Origin: Fluviicola sp. | GTDB lineage: Bacteria; Bacteroidota; Bacteroidia; Flavobacteriales_D; Crocinitomicaceae | Assembly: GCA_029866325.1 (NCBI GenBank) | Contig: JARWZO010000019.1 | Coordinates: forward strand, 434,001 to 498,000 | Length of the DNA stretch: 64,000 nt | Direction of reading: 5' to 3' | In this document: positions 32,934 to 41,594 of the stretch, one piece after another | How the letters are laid out: each line of letters opens with the position of its first letter | How positions within the stretch are numbered: the first letter of the stretch is position 1 | Position numbers and translations under genes: made by a program | Notes under the pieces: model-generated | Database searches by the model: none | What the model was told of the DNA's origin: nothing | The model's input: only the letters and a program-made list of their open reading frames with translations

Positions 32934-34067
32934 ATGAAGATTATACCGGAATTACAGGACCCGTTTGCCTTTTACACCTTTTGGATATTCGCCGGGGTCG
33001 TTTTTCTGCAGCTACTTTATGTCATTTTGTTCTTCGGAAGACTGGCTTTTAAGAAAACTGCTCCACCCAATCCGCAATTGCCTCCGCTCTCGGTGGTGAT
33101 CGCCGCGCGCAATGAATCGGATAATTTGTTTGAAAACCTTCCGAAGATTCTGGCACAAGATTATCCGCAATTTGAAGTAGTTGTGGTAAATCATCAATCG
33201 ATAGACGATTCTCGTCACCTACTCAGTGCTCTTCAGCGCGATTACAAAAATCTGGTGGTGATGGAATTAGAGAAAAGCAAACACCTGTTAGCTAGCAAAA
33301 AACTACCACTCACTCTCGGAATCAAAAAAGCACAACACGAGCATTTGGTGCTTACTGATGCCGATTGCAGTCCTGCTAGTGACCAATGGTTGCGCCGAAT
33401 GGCAGAAAAATTTTCTGAGAAAAAAGAAATTGTGTTAGGTTACGGTCCTTACAAAACAGAACCCGGATTTCTGAACAAAATCATTCGCTTCGACACCACA
33501 ATGATTGCCGTGCATTATTTTAGTATGGCATTGATGCGCGCGCCTTACATGGGAGTCGGTCGAAATATGGCATACACAAAAACGGTTTTCAACTCAACCA
33601 ACGGGTTCAAATCGCACTACGCGGTTTCTTCCGGCGACGATGATTTATTTATTCAGGAAGCGGCAAAAAAACGGAATTACACCATTCAACTGACTTCGGA
33701 TAGCTATATGTACAGCGATGCCAAAACAACCTGGGAAACATTCGTCATGCAAAAGGCTCGCCACTACAGCACTTCGCCCCGATACAAGGTTTTCAAGAAG
33801 CTATTGTTAGGAATCTATCCGTTCACTATGTTATTACTAGTGCTTTCCTTTGTTATTTTGATGCTTCAACCGGAATGGAGACTACATGCTGGAATCGGTT
33901 TTGGACTGGTTTTTGTAATTAAGTGGTGGTTGTTGGGTAAATGTTTTCAACGTCTCAGATCGACAGGATTCATAGCTCTACTGCCATTTTTAGACTTGTT
34001 GTATGTGCTCATCACTCCGTTTTTTTATTATTCAACGCTTCAAAAAGGATCTTCGAAATGGAAGTAG
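32934..34067 (+). CDS. Membrane glycosyltransferase family 2
   Basis: 377 residues from the ATG at 32934; the ORF-track GTG start would lie in the promoter. A membrane helix at ~10-35 (FYTFWIFAGVVFLQLLYVILFF) precedes the GT-A domain: LPPLSVVIAARNESDNLFENLPKIL, VVVVNHQSIDDS, LTDADCSPASDQWLRRM (DxD-like) and SSGDDDLFIQEAAKK. Two or more C-terminal helices follow (LLGIYPFTMLLLVLSFVIL). It likely makes a lipid-linked sugar or polysaccharide at the inner membrane. The stop lies ten bases inside the sigma gene that follows, so the two are coupled. Confidence 0.88.
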   Translation: MKIIPELQDPFAFYTFWIFAGVVFLQLLYVILFFGRLAFKKTAPPNPQLPPLSVVIAARNESDNLFENLPKILAQDYPQFEVVVVNHQSIDDSRHLLSALQRDYKNLVVMELEKSKHLLASKKLPLTLGIKKAQHEHLVLTDADCSPASDQWLRRMAEKFSEKKEIVLGYGPYKTEPGFLNKIIRFDTTMIAVHYFSMALMRAPYMGVGRNMAYTKTVFNSTNGFKSHYAVSSGDDDLFIQEAAKKRNYTIQLTSDSYMYSDAKTTWETFVMQKARHYSTSPRYKVFKKLLLGIYPFTMLLLVLSFVILMLQPEWRLHAGIGFGLVFVIKWWLLGKCFQRLRSTGFIALLPFLDLLYVLITPFFYYSTLQKGSSKWK

Positions 34068-34663
34068 GTGAGCATTTATCCGATAAAGCAAAATTCGACC
34101 TTGTATTGGTTGATGCCGCTCGTAATGGCGATCAGGCGGCATTTGCCTCGCTGATGGAGCGTTATCGGGAGTCGATCTACTTCATGATGATGAAAATGGT
34201 GCGTAACTCAGACGACGCAGATGATTTGACCATTGAAGCTTTCGGAAAGGCGTTTAGTCGACTGGATCAATATTCCCCAAGTTTCGCTTTTAGTACATGG
34301 TTGTTTAAAATCGCATCGAATAACTGCATCGATTTTATCCGCAAAAAACGCATCAAACTCACTTCGATGGATACGGGTTACACCAACGAAGACGGTGAAA
34401 GTATTCGCATTGATGCCAAGTCTCAAACCCGCGACCCGGAAGAAACGATCATTCACAACCAGAAAGTGAAGCACATGCGTCAGCTGGTAAGCAAATTGAA
34501 ACCACGCTATCGTGAGTTGATTGAGAAACGGTATTTTGAAGAATTGAGTTACGAAGAAATTGCCGAAGAATTGAACCTTCCGCTTGGAACCGTAAAAGCG
34601 CAGTTGTTTCGCGCACGTGATTTCTTGGCACAGATGATGGAGCAAACGAAGGACGCCATTTAG
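34058..34663 (+). CDS. ECF-type RNA polymerase sigma factor (no anti-sigma neighbour)
   Basis: 201 residues from the ATG at 34058 (MEVGEHLSDKAKFDLVLVD); the 39-residue ORF-track extension lies inside the glycosyltransferase gene. Region 2: AAFASLMERYRESIYFMMMKMVRNSDDADDLTIEAFGKAF, FSTWLFKIASNNCIDFIRKKR. Region 4: LKPRYRELIEKRYFEELSYEEIAEELNLPLGTVKAQLFRARDFL. It differs in type from the two sigma/barrel modules and is more like the widely conserved single ECF sigma of Flavobacteriales. No anti-sigma gene is adjacent. Confidence 0.92.
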   Translation: MEVGEHLSDKAKFDLVLVDAARNGDQAAFASLMERYRESIYFMMMKMVRNSDDADDLTIEAFGKAFSRLDQYSPSFAFSTWLFKIASNNCIDFIRKKRIKLTSMDTGYTNEDGESIRIDAKSQTRDPEETIIHNQKVKHMRQLVSKLKPRYRELIEKRYFEELSYEEIAEELNLPLGTVKAQLFRARDFLAQMMEQTKDAI

Positions 34664-34912
34664 GATGCTTGATGTTTTGATGTTGGATTTTTGATGAGGC
34701 TTTCCTAAGCTTTTGAATCCTTGAAACAAAGCTTGAACTAATTAAACCGCTATTAACTCTCAAAACCACCAAACGGAATCCTATCAAACACTGCGTCCGC
34801 CTTTGGCATGATCCGTAATTTTACATCTTCTGAGATAACACTGAGTACAGATGATAAGCTTTACTTCTTCGGAAGTCCGTAATTCAACATCAAAAATCAA
34901 GCATCGAACATC
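34664..34912. repeat. GATGTT-type inverted repeats flanking a gene-free stretch
   Basis: GATGCTTGATGTTTTGATGTTGGATTTTTGATG at the left is an imperfect inverted match to AATTCAACATCAAAAATCAAGCATCGAACATC at 34881-34912. The space between the convergent sigma and acyl-CoA synthetase genes otherwise holds only ACTTC-TTCG-GAAGT (34863-34876), a small hairpin with a TTCG tetraloop. Confidence 0.6.
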
Positions 34913-34915
34913 TTT

Positions 34916-36688
34916 TTAAGATTCCTCTCCAACATAAAACCCATCCACCAACGATTGGTATTTCTCGAGGATAATTTTGCGTTTGAGTTTCAATGTCGGC
35001 GTCAATTCACCTGTTTCAATGGCAAATTCATGTTCAAGTAATGCGAACCTTTTGATCTTTTCCCAGCTTCCGTAAAGCTCGTTGTATTTATCTACTTCTT
35101 TCTGCAATAAGCCACGAATCTCTTGTGTGCACAATAATTCACCGTATGGAACATCGGCATTCACACCATGCGTTTTTGCCCAATCAACAATTGCTGCTTT
35201 GGTAGGAACGATAAGCGCTCCCGGAAATTTTTGGTTTTCACCAACCACCATCATTTGTTCAATGAAGCGCGATTCTTTGAATTTATTCTCCATCGCCTGA
35301 GGCACAATGTATTTTCCACCCGATGTTTTGAAGATCTCTTTTTTACGATCCGTAATTTTCAAGAATTGCTCATCGACCCACGTTCCAATATCGCCAGTAT
35401 GGAACCAACCTTGCTGATCGATTACTTCTGCAGTTTTGTCGGGAAGATTGTAGTACCCCATCATCACATTAGGACCTTTTACCAAAATCTCACCGTCTTC
35501 GGCCAGTTTTACTTTCACACCTTCAATCAGCGGACCCACCGTACCGATGCGAATACCGCGCTTGAGGCAGTTCACAGAGATTACCGGCGATGTTTCCGTG
35601 AGTCCGTAACCTTCTAATACATTAATACCCGCAGCTAGGAAAATTTGCGCCAATCGCGGTTGCAATGCTGCACTACCGGAAGCTACAGCTCTCACACGAC
35701 CACCAAGCGCTTCTTTCCATTTCGAGAAAATCAATTTGCGTGCGATTGCCAATTTGAACTTATACCACGCCGACTTGCCTTTTACATCGTATTGTTCAGC
35801 TACACGAATGGCCCAGAAAAACAAGAAACGTTTGATACCCCTTAATTCGTAGCCTTTGGCCATAATGCGATCAAACACTTTTTCCAGCAAGCGCGGAACC
35901 GCTGTAAATACCTCGGGTTTTACTTCACGGATATTGTCACCGATTGTATCCATCGATTCGGCAAAGTGAATGGATGAACCTTGATACATATAAAGATAGT
36001 GCAGCATGCGTTCGTACACATGGCATGCAGGCAAAAAGGTCAATACATTGGAATGCTGATCTGCGGGAATGGCATAAGCACAAGCCAACACATTTGAGAT
36101 CAGGTTATTGTGCGACAACATTACTCCTTTCGGATTACCGGTTGTGCCCGACGTATAAATAATGGTTGCCAAATCTTCATTACGGACATTGGCTTTCAGC
36201 GCTGTAATTTGAGCGGTTGAAATGTTTTCGCCTTGCTCGACAATCGAACTGTAATACGGTAAACCATCTACCTCATCAAAGCAAAAAAGTGCTTCCAATG
36301 ACGGAATCTGTTCGCGGATCCCCCAGATCTTGTCATAGAGTTCTTTTGTACCTACAAAACCGAATCGAATACCGGCATCATTAAAGATATGTTTGTAGTC
36401 AGCAACTGAAATATTCGGATAAACCGGAACGACAACTCCACCAATTTGTAAGATGGCAATATCCATTAAATTCCATTCCACCCTGTTGGGCGAAACAATG
36501 GCCACTTTTTGTCCCGGAGTCACACCTAAGGCTACCAATCCGCGCGATAACGCATTGACTTGCTGTAGAAATGACTGTGTTGACATAGGAATCCACTCAC
36601 CGTCTGTTTTAGTTACAAACATTCCTTTATTGGGGAAAGCACTTAACTGATGATATGGAATATCGAATAACCGCTTCACTTGATTCAT
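34916..36688 (-). CDS. Long-chain acyl-CoA synthetase (AMP-forming)
   Basis: 590 residues from MNQVKRLFDIPYHQL; the seven-codon extension is not needed. Adenylate-forming motifs: TIIYTSGTTGNPKGVMLSHNN (P-loop), VLEGYGLTETSPVISVN, GEILVKGPNVMMGYYN, GWFHTGDIG and ITDRKKEIFKTSGGKYIVPQAMENK with the C-terminal catalytic Lys region. The early linker and length match bacterial long-chain ligases of the FadD15/ACSL type. It activates fatty acids to acyl-CoA at the inner face of the membrane. No beta-oxidation genes are adjacent. Confidence 0.94.
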   Translation of the reverse strand: MNQVKRLFDIPYHQLSAFPNKGMFVTKTDGEWIPMSTQSFLQQVNALSRGLVALGVTPGQKVAIVSPNRVEWNLMDIAILQIGGVVVPVYPNISVADYKHIFNDAGIRFGFVGTKELYDKIWGIREQIPSLEALFCFDEVDGLPYYSSIVEQGENISTAQITALKANVRNEDLATIIYTSGTTGNPKGVMLSHNNLISNVLACAYAIPADQHSNVLTFLPACHVYERMLHYLYMYQGSSIHFAESMDTIGDNIREVKPEVFTAVPRLLEKVFDRIMAKGYELRGIKRFLFFWAIRVAEQYDVKGKSAWYKFKLAIARKLIFSKWKEALGGRVRAVASGSAALQPRLAQIFLAAGINVLEGYGLTETSPVISVNCLKRGIRIGTVGPLIEGVKVKLAEDGEILVKGPNVMMGYYNLPDKTAEVIDQQGWFHTGDIGTWVDEQFLKITDRKKEIFKTSGGKYIVPQAMENKFKESRFIEQMMVVGENQKFPGALIVPTKAAIVDWAKTHGVNADVPYGELLCTQEIRGLLQKEVDKYNELYGSWEKIKRFALLEHEFAIETGELTPTLKLKRKIILEKYQSLVDGFYVGEES

Positions 36689-36943
36689 ATCCGTCTCTAT
36701 AGTCCTCACAATATATGTATTAAAAATTAGCCAAAGATGTCGAAATATTCATTGAAAAGCGCGATTTGTTTTTTTACTTCATAACAATCATCTGCACCGA
36801 TGTATTTTTATGCTGTGGGAAAATAGTTTTCTAAAATGCGATCAAGCGCAAGTCGGTCAACTAGTTGGAAAGTGAAATACGATTTTGGTTTGCGTTTGAT
36901 CGTCTAACGATTTTTGGTTTGTTAAAAAGGTTCGTTTGCCGAC

Positions 36944-36986
36944 GAGCCTTTTTTGTTTTGTGTAAATCACAAAACAAAAAAGGCTC
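36944..36986. repeat. 19-bp perfect hairpin
   Basis: GAGCCTTTTTTGTTTTGTG and CACAAAACAAAAAAGGCTC form a perfect 19-bp stem around TAAAT. It shares GCTC with the next hairpin (36983-37002), so the two structures compete. The rest of 36689-36943 contains nothing that I could assign. Confidence 0.8.
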
Positions 36987-37002
36987 GGGAAGCGTCCCGA
37001 GC
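36983..37002 (-). terminator. Intrinsic terminator of the amidohydrolase gene
   Basis: Read on the minus strand, GCTCGGGA-CGCT-TCCCGAGC is followed directly by CTTTTTTG, a classic GC stem plus T tract, 15 bases after the amidohydrolase stop. Its core matches the CGGGA-N4-TCCCG hairpins at 13311 and 53304. Confidence 0.85.
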
Positions 37003-37016
37003 TTACATACAATGTG

Positions 37017-38642
37017 TCACTCGGATGTATATCGTTCCCGACCGCGAATAAATACCTTAAACGCATAATTCGATTCAAACTCGGTGCGAATGCGGAACGG
37101 AAAAGCCAAAATGACAAACGTTGCTTCTTTTCCTTTTTCCAATGTTCCGATGCGTGATTCCTGAAAACTGGCATAAGCAGGCCAAATGGTCATTCCGCGT
37201 AAGCACTCTTCTTCTGTAAGCGCTTCTTCGGGCAAAAAGCCACCAATCGGCTCACCGTCGGCATTGGTGCGATTTACCGCCGCTTGGATTGTCAAATACG
37301 GATTGGTCAATTCTACCGGAAAATCGGTTCCCAGCGCCAGCATACCGGTTTGATTCAATAATGTTTTATAGGCGTAAGCTCCTTTCAAACGATCAGTCCC
37401 CAAACGTTGTTCTGCCCAACGCTGATCGCTCACTGCGTGCGTGGGTTGTACGGATGGAAAAGCTCCTGTTGTGGCGAATAACTCAAAATCGTTCAGGTCA
37501 ACTACCTGCGCGTGTTCGATGCGCCAGCGGTGATCTGCATTACGCTCGCGAATCTGCACCAGTAAGTCCAATACCAATCGGTTGGTTGAATCGCCAATAG
37601 CATGAATGTTTACCTGATAACCGATCGATTCAGCCATCAAGGCAATGCGCTGTAAATCTTCGGCAGAGGTCGTTAATAATCCATGCGAATGCACATCGTC
37701 TGTATACGGTTGTTTCAACAATGCACCATGTGAACCAAGCGCTCCATCCCCCATTACTTTAAAGGAACGAACGATCAAATTTTTGTGTTTGATCTTGCCA
37801 CTTTTCTTCGCGAAGGCAATGTTTTCTTCTGTAGCATAAAGCATTACATACAAATCCAAATGCAGTTTATTCTGATCCACCAAGCGTTTCAGCAACTGAT
37901 AATCTTTTTGCTCAACACCGGCTTCGTGTACACCTGTGATTCCGTATTGCAATAATTCCTGTTGTACAGTTTGTAAACTGGTAGCCAAATCCTTTTTCGG
38001 GAAATCAGGAAAGCGTTTTGATACCAATTCAATGGCGTTGTCGAGTAATAATCCGGTACAACGACCTTCTGTAACGGCAATGCTTCCTCCGGTAACGTTC
38101 GTTTCTGGAGTGATTCCGGCCATGTCCAACGCTTTTTGATTTACTAAAGCAGCATGACCGTCAATTCGATGAAGTAATACGGGGATATTCGGGAACAATT
38201 CTGTTAAACGCTCATTGGTTGGCAATACATCCGTTCCCCACAATGACTGATCCCAACCGCGACCGAGAATAAAGCCTGAAGGATGTGCCTGGCTGTATTT
38301 TTCAACCCGAACCACCAATTCGCTAAACGATTTACAGCCTACCAAATCAACCGAAAGCAATTGTCGGGCATAACTCATCATGTGTCCGTGCGCATCTGTT
38401 AATCCTGGGAAAACATCTTTCTTTCCGGCATCAATGTATTCGTCGGCACTGTATTTATTCAGAATTTGTCGCTCAGGGCCAACTTCAACTATTTTACCAT
38501 CCTTTATCGCCATGGCTTCCTCGATGGAATTTTCGTTGTTCATGGTGTGGATGCGTGCATTGTGGATCACCAAATCAACTGATTTTCCTTTCATACAGGA
38601 AACCAAGCTCAATGCAAGTAGGAGTGGTAAAAAACACTTCAT
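37017..38642 (-). CDS. Lipoprotein amidohydrolase, YtcJ-like
   Basis: 541 residues. The N-terminus MKCFLPLLLALSLVSCMKGK is a lipoprotein signal with Cys16, so the enzyme is exported. VDLVIHNARIHTMNNENSIEEAMAIKDGKIVEVG and FPGLTDAHGHMMSY carry the amidohydrolase HxH metal motif, followed by ILGRGWDQSLWG, HRIDGHAAL, GITGVHEAGVE, VNIHAIGDSTNRLVLD, RWRIEHAQVVD and LALGTDFPVE with the catalytic Asp. This order is typical of the YtcJ/NfdA-type amidohydrolase_3 family. The substrate is unknown; periplasmic location is unusual enough to note. Confidence 0.9.
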   Translation of the reverse strand: MKCFLPLLLALSLVSCMKGKSVDLVIHNARIHTMNNENSIEEAMAIKDGKIVEVGPERQILNKYSADEYIDAGKKDVFPGLTDAHGHMMSYARQLLSVDLVGCKSFSELVVRVEKYSQAHPSGFILGRGWDQSLWGTDVLPTNERLTELFPNIPVLLHRIDGHAALVNQKALDMAGITPETNVTGGSIAVTEGRCTGLLLDNAIELVSKRFPDFPKKDLATSLQTVQQELLQYGITGVHEAGVEQKDYQLLKRLVDQNKLHLDLYVMLYATEENIAFAKKSGKIKHKNLIVRSFKVMGDGALGSHGALLKQPYTDDVHSHGLLTTSAEDLQRIALMAESIGYQVNIHAIGDSTNRLVLDLLVQIRERNADHRWRIEHAQVVDLNDFELFATTGAFPSVQPTHAVSDQRWAEQRLGTDRLKGAYAYKTLLNQTGMLALGTDFPVELTNPYLTIQAAVNRTNADGEPIGGFLPEEALTEEECLRGMTIWPAYASFQESRIGTLEKGKEATFVILAFPFRIRTEFESNYAFKVFIRGRERYTSE

Positions 38643-38686
38643 ATCATATTTTTTTATTGATCGGTCTCAAACGTACCACAATTTTC

Positions 38687-38917
38687 TCTTACTTTTTGCC
38701 AAGGCTGAAAAAGTAAGCAAAACATCCTTTTGCGCCATTCTAAGCCGCTCGTAAAAAATGGCTCTTTCTGTGTTTTAAGGTCAAAAGTGTCAGATCGGGA
38801 TCTGAAACGCAACACACAGCAGATTTGGCAATCGCTGTGCGTTTTAGCGCTTTTGACAAAACACAACGAAACAGCCATTTTTCTTACGTCGCTTCCTTGA
38901 ATTGGCGCTGTCCGCAA
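38687..38917 (+). repeat. 231-bp folded intergenic repeat, copy 2
   Basis: Same element and orientation as 19966-20196. Here the middle arms extend: CGTAAAAAATGGCT can pair with AGCCATTTTTCTTACG, and GCGCCATTCTAAG partly with CTTGAATTGGCGC, so almost the whole unit can fold back on itself. It occupies most of the 353-base space between the divergent... amidohydrolase start and the SDR stop, both on the minus strand, so it would be transcribed only from an SDR read-through or from its own promoter. Confidence 0.9.
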
Positions 38918-38995
38918 GCTAAATAGCCGATTAATAGAAGGTTATGTGTTACGAATTTTTGATTTTACTAAAATCGTTTAGTGGTATGATTAAGA

Positions 38996-39760
38996 CTAAT
39001 CAATTTTTTTATTAAAAACAGTAGAACTTGCTTGAGCGGTTGGCATGATTACCAAATCGCTGATTGTTACATGCGGCGGACAATTGCACACATAGAAAAT
39101 GGCATCGGCGATGTCTTGTGCTTTTAACGGCTCAAATCCTCTATATACGCTATTCGCGGTTTCTTCGTCACCTTTGAAACGTACAATGGAAAACTCAGTT
39201 TCAGCAGCTCCGGGAGCAATATTACTTACTTTGATTCCGAAATTCACCAAATCTAAGCGCATGGAACGCGAAAGTGCATCTACGGCATGTTTGGTTGCAC
39301 AGTACACATTTCCGCCGGCATACACCTCTTTTCCGGCGATACTCGCCAAGTTAACAATGTGCCCGGAACCATTGGCTTTCAAAAGTGGAATAACGGCTTT
39401 CGATACATACAATAATCCTTTGATATTGGTATCAATCATGCGCTCCCAATCATCGGTTACGGCTTCATCCATCGGACCACGACCAACAGCCAAGCCGGCG
39501 TTATTTACTAAAACGGTTAAATCGCCAACCAGATCTTCACTAAGCGAACTGATTGCAGCAATAACTTCCGTTTCGTTCCGAACATCGAAGTTCAGAATTT
39601 CAACGCGGTTGGAAGCCGTTTTTAATTGTTGTTGCAAGTTTTTCAAGCGATCCAATCTTCGTCCGGTAAGGATCAAGTCCCATCCTTCATTAGCAAATCG
39701 AATCGCAGTAGCTTCGCCAAAGCCGGCAGTAGCGCCTGTTATGAGGGCAACTTTTCCCAT
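38996..39760 (-). CDS. SDR family oxidoreductase, YdfG-like
   Basis: 254 residues. Classical short-chain dehydrogenase: GATAGFGEAT (TGxxxGxG cofactor motif variant), LILTGRRLDRL suggesting NADP preference through the Arg pair, VLVNNAGLAVG, IVNLASIAGKEVYAGGNVYCATKHAV with the catalytic Ser, Tyr and Lys, and the C-terminal cap. It resembles the serine/3-hydroxy acid dehydrogenase group (YdfG). It oxidises or reduces a small hydroxy acid in the cytoplasm. The start lies within the end of the upstream membrane-protein gene (22-base overlap). Confidence 0.92.
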   Translation of the reverse strand: MGKVALITGATAGFGEATAIRFANEGWDLILTGRRLDRLKNLQQQLKTASNRVEILNFDVRNETEVIAAISSLSEDLVGDLTVLVNNAGLAVGRGPMDEAVTDDWERMIDTNIKGLLYVSKAVIPLLKANGSGHIVNLASIAGKEVYAGGNVYCATKHAVDALSRSMRLDLVNFGIKVSNIAPGAAETEFSIVRFKGDEETANSVYRGFEPLKAQDIADAIFYVCNCPPHVTISDLVIMPTAQASSTVFNKKID

Positions 39761-41208
39761 GTTTCTGTTGGTTTTGTTTTTTTAAAAAGTAAGGCTGCAG
39801 CTACAAAAATAGCCAGGTAAGCAGGAATACGGTATCTCACCATTGCGCCCAGCACAGGTGTAATCCACCCGATTAAAAGCAGTAAACAAATGGCAAACAA
39901 CATCAAGGAAACAACCTTTAGTTTGGTTTGATTACTTGCCGATTTCCAAAAACTGAATGCATAAAGCACCCAACCGAATAACACAATGGTTTCCACAATG
40001 GCAAAGTATTTTAACCAACCACCCGGATCACCGAAAAACGGACGAAAAGCAGCATTGGTAAATGCTTCCGGAATATTTTTCACCAGTTGAGTAGACGATG
40101 AACGAATAAACGTGACGGGAATATAACTTGTACAACCGTTTGATCGGAAGTACATAAACCATGCTTTTTTATTGGGTTGCAATGTTACATCTTCAAACGG
40201 AAGCGCTTTTCCCAGCGCCACTTTTTTAGCATGGAGCGGTCGCTTTAAAAACACAGAAGAATCATCTTCGTTGATGTTCAAATACTGAAACTGATCGGGG
40301 CGAAAGAAATAAAAACAACTGTCTGCATAAGCATGAATTCCTCCTTTACCGATGTTGATGAAATCAAACTGTTTACGCGTCAGGTAAAACACTCCTTTTT
40401 CGCGTGGAGCAGGCATAAGAGTCAGTGCTCCGATAAAAACCACAAACATCACCGAAAAGGCGAGCCAAATGCGTTTTTTAAACACTTTCACCGTTACTAT
40501 ATACAATGCGATTGCCGGCAACAGACATAACAATACGTATGGTTTAAAGGCAATTAGTAAGAGTAATCCCAAGCCCCAACGCCAGATACGTCCGGCATTC
40601 CCAAGATCACCGAACCAAGCTCTGATAACCAAACACAAACCCAAAATCATCAAGGGCTCTTTGAGCATGCTTCCCGTCCAGAAAACCAAACTCGGAAACA
40701 AAATCAAGGCGTACCAAAAACGGCGTTTCGGAAAAGAAATAGCGGTTGAAAATGTTAGGTACAATTCACGAAACCCCAATAAGGATAAAAATCCGAAAAC
40801 AACGACATGCAAGTATACATTGCCGTTTGAAAGGAAATAAAGCAAGCTATTGACCCGAATGACATTCTTGGAATCATTGATCAATGTCAGGTTACCGCTA
40901 CTCCAATGAGTTGTTGCACTTAAGTAATGATCAATCATGGATTGGGTTTCCATTCCGGCTAAAAAACGTAGGTAATCGGCAAACGATTCATGTGCCACCT
41001 GATTGAGCAAGGCGCTTTCACGCATAAAAGCTTCCGGATCGGCGGTTAAGGTTCCCGAACCGTAATATTCGGAATAGACCACCAAAAACAACCAACTTAC
41101 GGTCAATTTGATCGCCCAAGCAATCAATAGGTCGTATTTCAACAAACCGTCGGTAGTGCGCTTCCAAAGTATCCAGGCGCCGATCAATAAGAGGAGAAAA
41201 ATGACCAT
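39739..41208 (-). CDS. Polytopic membrane protein of unknown function
   Basis: 489 residues with roughly ten membrane helices and a large soluble loop at about 270-400 (VFYLTRKQFDFINIGKGG, KKAWFMYFRSNGCTSYIP). The first half (SLLYFLSNGNVYLHVVVFGFLSLLGFRELYLTF, LFPSLVFWTGSMLKEPLMILGLCLVIRAWF) resembles polysaccharide polymerase-like or GT-C-like proteins in Bacteroidota; the motif FWTGSMLKEP recalls a conserved loop of such families. No catalytic motif can be named. It precedes the SDR gene with a 22-base overlap. The C-terminus is Lys-rich and cytoplasmic. Confidence 0.78.
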   Translation of the reverse strand: MVIFLLLLIGAWILWKRTTDGLLKYDLLIAWAIKLTVSWLFLVVYSEYYGSGTLTADPEAFMRESALLNQVAHESFADYLRFLAGMETQSMIDHYLSATTHWSSGNLTLINDSKNVIRVNSLLYFLSNGNVYLHVVVFGFLSLLGFRELYLTFSTAISFPKRRFWYALILFPSLVFWTGSMLKEPLMILGLCLVIRAWFGDLGNAGRIWRWGLGLLLLIAFKPYVLLCLLPAIALYIVTVKVFKKRIWLAFSVMFVVFIGALTLMPAPREKGVFYLTRKQFDFINIGKGGIHAYADSCFYFFRPDQFQYLNINEDDSSVFLKRPLHAKKVALGKALPFEDVTLQPNKKAWFMYFRSNGCTSYIPVTFIRSSSTQLVKNIPEAFTNAAFRPFFGDPGGWLKYFAIVETIVLFGWVLYAFSFWKSASNQTKLKVVSLMLFAICLLLLIGWITPVLGAMVRYRIPAYLAIFVAAALLFKKTKPTETWEKLPS

Positions 41209-41309
41209 TGTGCTCCGAAAGTAAGCACTATTTCAGAAACACGGAGAGAATTCGGGAAGTTTAATCCACAGGTTTGCTAACAAAACAAGGAAGAACCAAC
41301 ACGATAGTT

Positions 41310-41355
41310 GTATAAATCATACACATTATTTATATTTACGTTTTATACGTATAAA
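41310..41355. promoter_or_regulatory. Toxin-antitoxin operator region
   Basis: TTTATACGTATAAA at 41342-41355 is a perfect 14-base palindrome ending two bases before the antitoxin ATG. GTATAAATCATAC at 41310-41322 shares the ATAAATCAT half with the sequence spanning the start codon. This fits autoregulation by the RHH antitoxin. Confidence 0.7.
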
Positions 41356-41357
41356 TC

Positions 41358-41594
41358 ATGAGTACATTCACCAGCACACTCCCCGACGACCTCTTACAAC
41401 AGCTTTCCGAAAAGGCAAAACAATTGTCATTACCCAAAAATAAGCTCATCGAAAAGGCATTACGCATTTATCTTGAGCAATTAAACAGGGCTGAATATAT
41501 ACGTTCGTACAAATTGCTTTCGGAAGATGAAGACACGCTGTTACTAGCTGAAGAAGGCATGATCGAATACTTGAATCAATTGGACAAAGAATGA
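41358..41594 (+). CDS. Ribbon-helix-helix antitoxin
   Basis: 78 residues. FTSTLPDDLLQQLSEKAKQLSLPKNKLIEKALRIYLEQL is a CopG/MetJ-type ribbon-helix-helix DNA-binding domain. The acidic C-terminus (LLSEDEDTLLLAEEGMIEYL) is the likely toxin-binding tail. The stop overlaps the toxin start by four bases (ATGA). Together they form a type II toxin-antitoxin pair, chromosomal, with an operator palindrome right before this gene. Confidence 0.88.
   Translation: MSTFTSTLPDDLLQQLSEKAKQLSLPKNKLIEKALRIYLEQLNRAEYIRSYKLLSEDEDTLLLAEEGMIEYLNQLDKE

Noticed and set aside
38380-38754. 124-residue plus-strand ORF at the amidohydrolase start
   Set aside because: It is antisense to the lipoprotein signal and catalytic region of a clear enzyme and extends into the repeat.
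19966-38917. The pair of 231-bp repeats as ends of a composite transposon
   Set aside because: They are direct repeats, and the 18.7 kb between them are ordinary chromosomal genes (dnaB, xth, tgt, lptF/G) without transposase or accessory character.
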